A stretch of DNA of 64,000 nucleotides from Bipolaris cookei (lineage: Eukaryota > Ascomycota > Dothideomycetes > Pleosporales > Pleosporaceae), in assembly GCA_002286855.1 (NCBI GenBank), contig NRSV01000001.1, positions 558,001 through 622,000 of the forward strand, written 5' to 3'. The notes below the pieces were generated by a model, which was not told the DNA's origin, did not search any database, and was given only the letters and a program-made list of their open reading frames with translations. How positions within the stretch are numbered: position 1 is the first letter of the stretch; the number at the start of each line of letters is the position of its first letter. The translations under genes and the position numbers were made by a program. Below are positions 57,039-64,000 of this stretch, piece by piece.

Positions 57039-58217
57039 CTATAGCTTACTTTCGTTCTGCTTCAATCGTATAACGCCCTATTCATGTCAGCACAGTCCAC
57101 CATGACAGAGAGGAGTAAGCCACTTACCTCTTGGACGCAGCTGGCGATGAGCGTGCCATCCTTGGTATACATTCTCTGGGAAACGAGGCCACGGCCATCA
57201 CCAGCCCAAGGAGTCTCCATCTCGGTGAAGATCCATTCGTCTGCGCGGAAGCTGCGAGGATTGTGGAAGTAGATGGTGTGGTCCAGACTAACCATCATGC
57301 CAATCTCGGGCTTTGCGTCTCCGCTCTTTGCCAGGTCCTCTGCTTTCTTCAGTTCACGTATGCGCTGCTTATCTGATTCATTGACAAAGATTTGGCGCTG
57401 AAGCTCGGCATCATCCATCTCGAGTAACTTCTTGAGTATGTCCTCGTCAATGCTCGACCTGGCCCTGCTCTTGCGCTGATTCGAGTAGCGCAGGAGCTTG
57501 TGCGCACGTGCGACGGTGCCGATGAAATAGCTATCGGACATGTATGCGATAGCGGAGAGATGGGCTTCGTGACCGCCAGCGGGAGAGATTTTACCGCGAG
57601 CCTTTATCCATTGTCGGCATTTCTTGGTGTGAGGCTTGTCGGAGTCGTCTGCTAGACATGAGCCAGGGCAGGCTAGAGGATCGTATGCGAAGTCACTTAC
57701 CGTTTTCAATGGGCAACAGTTGGGTCTGAAAGGGACTTTGGCCATCGTTGGGCGTCCTCAAGTCGTCACTCCCTTCCTTGGGCGCCGGGACGTCTGGCAT
57801 GGGGTAGATGTGCTCGACCTTTTGGGCACCTCCACTGTTCTGGCGAACAAAGCTCATGGTCGTGGTGAAAATAACGTTGCCCCTTTGCCGGGCCTGCACT
57901 GTCCTGGTTGCGAACGACTTTCCCGAGCGCACCCTTTCTACGTGGTATATGACGGGAATCTCTGAGTTGCCGGCAAGGATAAAGTAGCAGTGCATCGAAT
58001 GCACAGTGAAGTCGGGATCAACCGTCTTCTGTGCAGCGCTGAGTGTCTGGGCAATGGCAGCACCGCCAAAGATACCGCGCGCACCGGGGGGATGCCATAG
58101 GGGGCGAGTGTTTGTGAAGATGTTGGGATCAATGTCGGCCAGCTGCGTCAGTTCAAGGACGTTCTCAATAGCCGACTGGGAGTGGTCGGTGGGCGGGGGA
58201 CGGATGAGGGTGGCCAT
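57039..58217 (-). CDS. TES1: Peroxisomal acyl-CoA thioesterase (TesB / acyl-CoA thioesterase II)
   Basis: Three exons, 57701-58217, 57128-57648 and 57039-57077, give 358 residues. The enzyme hydrolyses fatty acyl-CoA to free acid and CoA. Two hot-dog domains: the first has HPPGARGIFGGAAIAQTLSA and VHSMHCYFILAG, the second SLDHTIYFHNPRSF with the conserved catalytic Asp and the closing ASCVQEGVIRL. The last exon encodes EGVIRLKQNESKL, so the chain ends in SKL, a canonical PTS1 peroxisomal import signal. Reading through the last intron (50 nt) would instead end ...RALYD without SKL. Two CCTCGG cores lie 162 and 260 bp upstream. It is divergent with the CPS1-like gene. Confidence 0.95.
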
Positions 58218-58378
58218 GGTGGTGGCTAGTAGTTTATCGGTCTGTGAATTATTTTGTATTCTGTGAAAAGGATGTCAGTGTAGCGAAATCAGATGCAAAC
58301 AGCAGCAGCAAGCGGCTGTTTGAGACTTTGGGCGTCGTCATTTCCGGCGCACGTCAAGGCAGCGCAGACGCGCATGAG

Positions 58379-58384
58379 CCGAGG
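58379..58384 (-). promoter_or_regulatory. CCTCGG core, thioesterase promoter (proximal)
   Basis: 162 bp before the thioesterase ATG; candidate FarA/FarB fatty-acid response core. Confidence 0.4.
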
Positions 58385-58476
58385 CACAATGACCGTCCGC
58401 CATATCAGATCTTATCGCGCCGACCACGTGACTGATTGCTGACTTCTAATTGCTGACTAAGACGGACAGGGCCAAG

Positions 58477-58482
58477 CCGAGG
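58477..58482 (-). promoter_or_regulatory. CCTCGG core, thioesterase promoter (distal)
   Basis: 260 bp before the thioesterase ATG, same orientation as the proximal copy and 98 bp from it. Confidence 0.4.
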
Positions 58483-58833
58483 AGCAGGCCGGCTCTGGGG
58501 TAAAAACGTCATACTGGGCTTGCCGGGCCCTGCGCAGATGCGTACCTGACTTGGTGTCAGAAGACTATCCACTCTTACATACATACATAGTCAATGTTTC
58601 ATCTGTCACCTGCTGTCCACCCTCGACGTGCGCCCGCCTCTGCATGCCTGGTGCATTGTTCGCACTCCTACCTATAGGCGCCTTGTATCTACATCTTCCC
58701 TGTGCCTGCGCTTGTGCCTGTGGAATGTCGCGGCCCGCCGCTGCGTAGCCTATCTGTACATACACCACCATCCCATCCCGCTTCACCTGCCTTGCCTCCA
58801 TCCTCGTGCCACACCTCCGTCGCCCACAACACT

Positions 58834-61800
58834 ATGGCCGCAACCAACCCCGAGCTGCAGGCTAAGCTGCAGGAGCTCGACCACGAGCTTGAGGAGGGCG
58901 ACATTACACAAAAAGGGTCCGTACTGCTGCACTATCACCGCCATCCGCCTCTCTGCGTGCGCTAATCAGTCGCATAGCTATGAAAAACGCCGCACCGTGC
59001 TGCTGTCGCAGTACCTAGGACCCGACTTCGCTGCCCAGTTGCAGGCCGACCTGAACCAGCAGAACCCACCCCAGCCAGCCAGCGAGGGCTCTCGCTCCCG
59101 CACCGCATCCCTTGCTACCCCGTCCGGTACGAGCCCAGCACCGCGGCCACAACCCCCGCATATCCAGCTCCCCCGCCCAGACTCATACCATGACGCTTCC
59201 GCACAGGGCCAATTGGGCGCATCTATGCCATATGCGAGCCCCTCCGCTGCCGCCTCCGGGGGCTCGCAGTACATGGCCTACCCACCCAGCCAGGTCGGCC
59301 GTTTTCAAGAGAAACAGCTGGGCCTGCGCACAAATTCGCTCCAACGCAATTCCTCACCGTTGTCGCAAGGGAGTGAGACGTTCATTCCACGGCCTCAAAC
59401 GCCTGAACACAACCACTCGCGCGAGCCCACCATGATGGGCAACTACGCCTTCAACCCAGACAACCAGCAAAGCTTTGATGGCCAATTTGGTTCTCCGGGA
59501 GAGGCCAGCCGAAGGAGCACTATGCTCGAGGTAAACCAGGGCTATTTTTCTGACTTCACAGGCCAGCAGATGCACGACCATCGCGACTCGTATGGGGGAC
59601 CCAACCGCTACTCGTCGGGAGATGCCTTTTCTCCTACCGCCGCGATTCCACCTCCCATGATGAACCCCAACGATCTCCCCTTGGGCGCTGCCGAAACCAT
59701 GATGCCGCTAGAGCCCCGCGATCTGCCCTTTGACGTCTACGACCCTCACAACCCCAATGTCAAAATGTCAAAGTTTGACAACATTGGCGCTGTCCTGCGC
59801 CACCGCAGTCGTACACAGCCAAGGACGACTGCCTTCTGGGTCCTTGATGCAAAAGGCAAAGAGACAGCCTCCATCACCTGGGAAAAGGTGGCTAGTCGCG
59901 CGGAAAAGGTGGCCAAAGTGATTCGGGATAAGAGCAACCTATATCGAGGCGACCGTGTGGCATTAGTGTACAGGGATACAGAAATCATTGATTTTGTCGT
60001 GGCACTGATGGGCTGCTTCATTGCGGGCGTTGTAGCGGTACCCATCAATAGCGTCGACGACTACCAGAAACTCATTCTTCTCCTAACGACAACTCAAGCT
60101 CATCTCGCACTGACCACAGACAACAATCTCAAGGCTTTCCATCGTGACATTAGTCAGAACCGTCTGAAATGGCCGAGTGGGGTAGAGTGGTGGAAGACGA
60201 ATGAGTTTGGCAGCCACCACCCGAAGAAACATGACGATACTCCAGCTTTGCAAGTACCGGAGGTTGCCTACATTGAGTTCTCGCGCGCACCTACTGGTGA
60301 CCTTCGCGGTGTGGTGCTTAGCCACCGGACTATTATGCACCAAATGGCTTGCATCAGTGCCATGATTAGCACAATACCCACCAACACCCAGAGCCAAGAC
60401 ACATTCAGCACTAGCCTACGGGATGCAGAGGGAAAGTTCGTTGCTCCAGCACCGTCTAGAAACCCCACGGAAGTGATCCTTACGTACCTCGACCCGCGCG
60501 AAAGCGCTGGTCTCATTCTCAGTGTCTTGTTTGCAGTCTATGGCGGCCACACTACCGTATGGCTCGAGACGGCGACCATGGAAACTCCAGGTCTATATGC
60601 ACATCTCATCACCAAATACAAGTCCAACATACTACTAGCGGATTACCCAGGCCTCAAGCGCGCTGCATACAACTACCAACAAGATCCAATGGCTACAAGA
60701 AATTTCAAGAAAAACACAGAACCCAATTTTGGTTCAGTGAAGATCTGTCTGATTGACACGCTTACCGTGGACTGTGAATTTCACGAGATTCTCGGAGACC
60801 GTTATTTCAAGCCTCTGCGAAACCCCAGAGCGCGAGAACTGATCGCGCCAATGCTCTGCTTGCCAGAACATGGTGGAATGATAATATCTGTACGCGACTG
60901 GCTAGGTGGAGAGGAGCGCATGGGGTGCCCACTAAGCATAGCAGTAGAAGAGTCAGATGATGACGAAGATGACACAGAGGATAAGTATGCAGCGGCAAAT
61001 GGCTACTCCAGTCTTATTGGTGGTGGCACCACAAAGAACAAAAAGGAGAAAAAGAAAAAAGGCACGACAGAGCTTACAGAAATCTTGCTGGACAAGGAAG
61101 CTCTGAAGATGAACGAAGTCATTGTTCTGGCTATTGGAGAAGAGGCAAGCAAGCGTGCAAACGAGCCCGGCACCATGCGAGTCGGTGCCTTTGGATACCC
61201 CATACCGGATGCGACACTAGCCATTGTAGACCCTGAGACGAGTCTTCTATGTTCACCATACTCGATAGGCGAGATCTGGGTAGATTCACCTTCACTATCT
61301 GGTGGCTTCTGGCAGCTGCAGAAGCATACAGAGACCATTTTCCATGCCCGGCCATACCGTTTCGTTGAGGGTAGCCCCACTCCACAGTTGCTTGAACTCG
61401 AGTTTCTGCGTACTGGACTCCTCGGCTTTATTGTAGAGGGAAAAATATTCGTTCTCGGATTGTACGAAGACCGCATCAGACAGCGTGTTGAATGGGTAGA
61501 AAATGGTCAACTTGAAGCCGAGCATCGATACTTTTTCGTGCAGCACTTGGTCACAAGCATTATGAAAGCCGTGCCAAAGATTTACGACTGGTAAGTGAGC
61601 TGCTAGCAACGCAATGACTGTCTAACGTGTCATAGTTCATCGTTCGATTCTTACGTAAATGGTGAATACCTGCCAATCATTCTCATTGAGACGCAGGCCG
61701 CATCGACTGCACCCACAAATCCAGGTGGACCACCACAACAATTGGATATACCCTTTTTGGATTCACTATCTGAGAGGTGCATGGAGGTCCTTTACCAAGA

Positions 61801-64000
61801 ACATCATTTACGAGTATACTGTGTGATGATTACAGCACCTAATACACTTCCACGAGTCATCAAGAACGGACGGCGAGAGATTGGCAATATGCTTTGTAGA
61901 AGAGAGTTTGACAACGGCTCTCTGCCCTGTGTGCATGTAAAGTTTGGCGTTGAGCGATCAGTGCAGAACATTGCGCTCGGTGACGATCCCGCTGGCGGCA
62001 TGTGGTCATTCGAGGCATCAATGGCACGTCAGCAATTTTTGATGCTTCAAGACAAGCAATACTCGGGTGTCGATCATCGCGAAGTTGTCATCGACGACAG
62101 GACATCGACTCCGCTCAATCAATTCTCGAATATCCACGATCTGATGCAATGGCGTGTGTCTCGGCAGGCCGAGGAGCTTGCTTACTGCACAGTTGACGGC
62201 CGAGGAAAAGAGGGTAAGGGCGTCAATTGGAAGAAGTTTGACCAAAAGGTAGCGGGCGTAGCAATGTACCTCAAGAACAAGGTCAAGGTCCAGGCCGGCG
62301 ACCATCTCCTTCTGATGTACACGCATTCAGAAGAATTTGTTTATGCAGTTCATGCATGTTTTGTACTTGGGGCTGTTTGCATACCAATGGCGCCAATTGA
62401 TCAGAACCGGTTGAATGAGGATGCGCCGGCCTTGCTGCATATCCTTGCAGATTTCAAAGTTAAGGCCATTCTTGTCAACGCTGACGTTGACCATCTGATG
62501 AAGATCAAGCAAGTGTCGCAGCACATCAAACAATCGGCCGCTATCCTCAAAATCAGTGTGCCAAACACATACAGCACAACAAAACCGCCAAAGCAATCGA
62601 GTGGCTGCCGCGACCTCAAGCTCACAATTCGACCGGCATGGATTCAGGCGGGTTTCCCAGTGTTGGTCTGGACGTACTGGACGCCCGATCAACGTCGTAT
62701 CGCAGTTCAGCTGGGTCACAGCCAAATCATGGCACTGTGCAAGGTCCAAAAAGAGACGTGCCAAATGACAAGTACACGGCCTGTCCTTGGTTGTGTCCGA
62801 AGTACGGTAGGACTTGGTTTTCTTCACACCTGTCTCATGGGAATCTTCCTTGCTGCACCCACATACCTGGTGTCACCTGTAGACTTTGCACAAAACCCGA
62901 ATATTCTGTTTCAAACACTTTCGCGGTACAAGATCAAGGATGCATATGCAACGAGTCAAATGTTGGACCACGCCATCGCACGCGGGGCTGGCAAGAGTAT
63001 GGTTCTGCACGAGCTGAAGAATCTCATGATTGCGACTGATGGAAGACCACGCGTTGACGTTTGTAAGTCCATGTTTGTAGGAGAGGACTTTCATGATTGC
63101 TAACTCGATGCAGATCAAAGAGTGCGTGTGCACTTTTCGCAAGCCAACTTAGACCGAACCGCAATCAACACTGTCTACTCACATGTATTGAATCCAATGG
63201 TAGCATCGCGATCATATATGTGCATTGAGCCGGTCGAGCTCCATCTCGATGTTCATGCTCTGCGACGCGGCCTCGTCATGCCCGTTGACCCTGACACAGA
63301 GCCCGGCGCTTTGCTCGTGCAAGACTCGGGTATGGTACCAGTGAGCACACAAATATCCATTGTCAACCCAGAGACGAACCAGCTGTGCTTGGTTGGGGAG
63401 TACGGCGAGATCTGGGTGCAGTCCGAGGCGAACGCTTATAGCTTCTATATGTCGAAAGAGCGGTTAGATGCAGAGCGCTTCAACGGTAGAACGATTGACG
63501 GAGACCCAAATGTGCGTTATGTTCGTACAGGCGATTTGGGTTTTTTGCACAGCGTGACACGGCCTATTGGACCCAACGGTGCGCCTGTTGATATGCAGGT
63601 GCTTTTCGTTCTTGGAAGCATAGGTGACACGTTTGAAGTCAACGGACTGAACCATTTCTCAATGGACATTGAGCAGTCTGTCGAACGTTGTCACCGGAAC
63701 ATTGTCCCTGGAGGCTGGTACGTTTCTTTGGTTCATTATTACTTGATAGGTATTTACTGACACGCTACAGTGCTGTTTTTCAAGCAGGTGGGCTTGTTGT
63801 TGTCGTTGTGGAAATCTTCCGACGCAACTTCCTCGCCAGCATGGTCCCGGTGATTGTTAATGCGATTTTGAACGAGCATCAGCTAGTCATTGACATCGTC
63901 TCGTTTGTGCAAAAAGGCGACTTCCATCGGTCTCGTCTGGGCGAGAAACAGCGCGGAAAGATTCTCGCAGGATGGGTCACTCGGAAGATGCGCACAATAG
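58834..64000 (+). CDS. CPS1: DIP2/CPS1-like protein with two AMP-binding domains (3' end missing)
   Basis: Exons 58834-58916, 58978-61590, 61636-63062, 63114-63717 and 63771 to the window end; 1652 residues are visible and the gene continues. The N-terminus (LQAKLQELDHELEEGDITQKG, YEKRRTVLLSQYL) is a DMAP1-binding domain as in animal DIP2. A Pro/Ser/Gln-rich linker follows to about residue 290. Then come two adenylate-forming (AMP-binding) domains, from about 310 and about 1050. Domain 1 contains an acidic/Lys-rich insertion at about 685-720. The A3-type loop is degenerate in both domains; domain 1 has RTGL where RTGD is expected, while domain 2 keeps RTGDLG. The Cochliobolus CPS1 protein of this architecture is a reported virulence determinant. 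Substrate is unknown; DIP2 proteins are linked to lipid metabolism. Only the last exon is incomplete. Confidence 0.92.

Larger units (their letters stand above)
58218..58833. promoter_or_regulatory. Divergent promoter thioesterase / DIP2-CPS1
   Basis: 616 bp. Contains two CCGAGG (= CCTCGG on the thioesterase strand) cores at 58379 and 58477 and a pyrimidine-rich leader before the plus-strand gene. Confidence 0.55.

Overview
The window is nuclear DNA from a filamentous ascomycete. Genes carry short introns (mostly 45-100 nt) with GTAAGT/GTATGT-like donors and CTAAC/CTGAC-like branch sequences. Gene content is typical of Pezizomycotina: a GH11 xylanase, an ascomycete laccase with a DSGL tail, a Zn2Cys6 regulator, a DUF4045-gelsolin protein and a fungal DIP2/CPS1-type protein. 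I would guess Dothideomycetes (Pleosporales), but that is inference, not proof. I reconstructed 21 protein-coding genes with exon boundaries. Each summed coding length is a multiple of three, except the last gene, which runs off the window. There is also one decayed pogo/Fot1-type transposon fragment. I saw no tRNA, rRNA or CRISPR array.

Layout. 1-612: transposase relic interrupted by a two-base assembly gap. 1204-14630: housekeeping block with delta-COP (-), a very acidic fungal protein (+), a NIPA-type Mg2+ transporter (+), APC4 (+) and ribosomal protein uL2 (-). 14.6-19.3 kb: gene-poor DNA around a secreted GH11 xylanase (-). 19.3-42.3 kb: DUF4045-gelsolin (-), ARL2 GTPase (-), a GNAT protein with a DDX3/Ded1-like YVPPHLR motif (+), a small Gly-rich protein (+), WRAP73/Wdr8 WD40 protein (-), a Q-rich protein (-), mitochondrial phosphatidylserine decarboxylase PSD1 (-) and a HERP-like ubiquitin-domain membrane protein (+). 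43.3-45.4 kb: secreted laccase (-), followed by about 4 kb without a supportable gene.

49.4-64 kb: a run of four minus-strand genes encodes a Dal5-type MFS carriers' family member, mitochondrial succinyl-CoA:3-ketoacid CoA-transferase, a Zn2Cys6 regulator and a peroxisomal acyl-CoA thioesterase ending in SKL. The divergent, truncated DIP2/CPS1-like adenylate-forming protein follows. Three of these four genes have the core hexamer CCTCGG within about 300 bp of the start codon, in the same orientation. This is the FarA/FarB fatty-acid response core, so a fatty-acid/ketoacid neighbourhood is possible but unproven.

The most unusual structures are gene-architecture features: a 17-nt microexon in ARL2, an in-phase 24-nt microexon beside the zinc cluster of the regulator, a GC-AG intron in PSD1, a delta-COP coding sequence whose first exon is only the ATG, and a peroxisomal signal confined to a 39-nt terminal exon. 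No wholly new biological system is evident. The best candidates for unexplored function are the GNAT protein, the Q-rich protein and the DUF4045-gelsolin protein.
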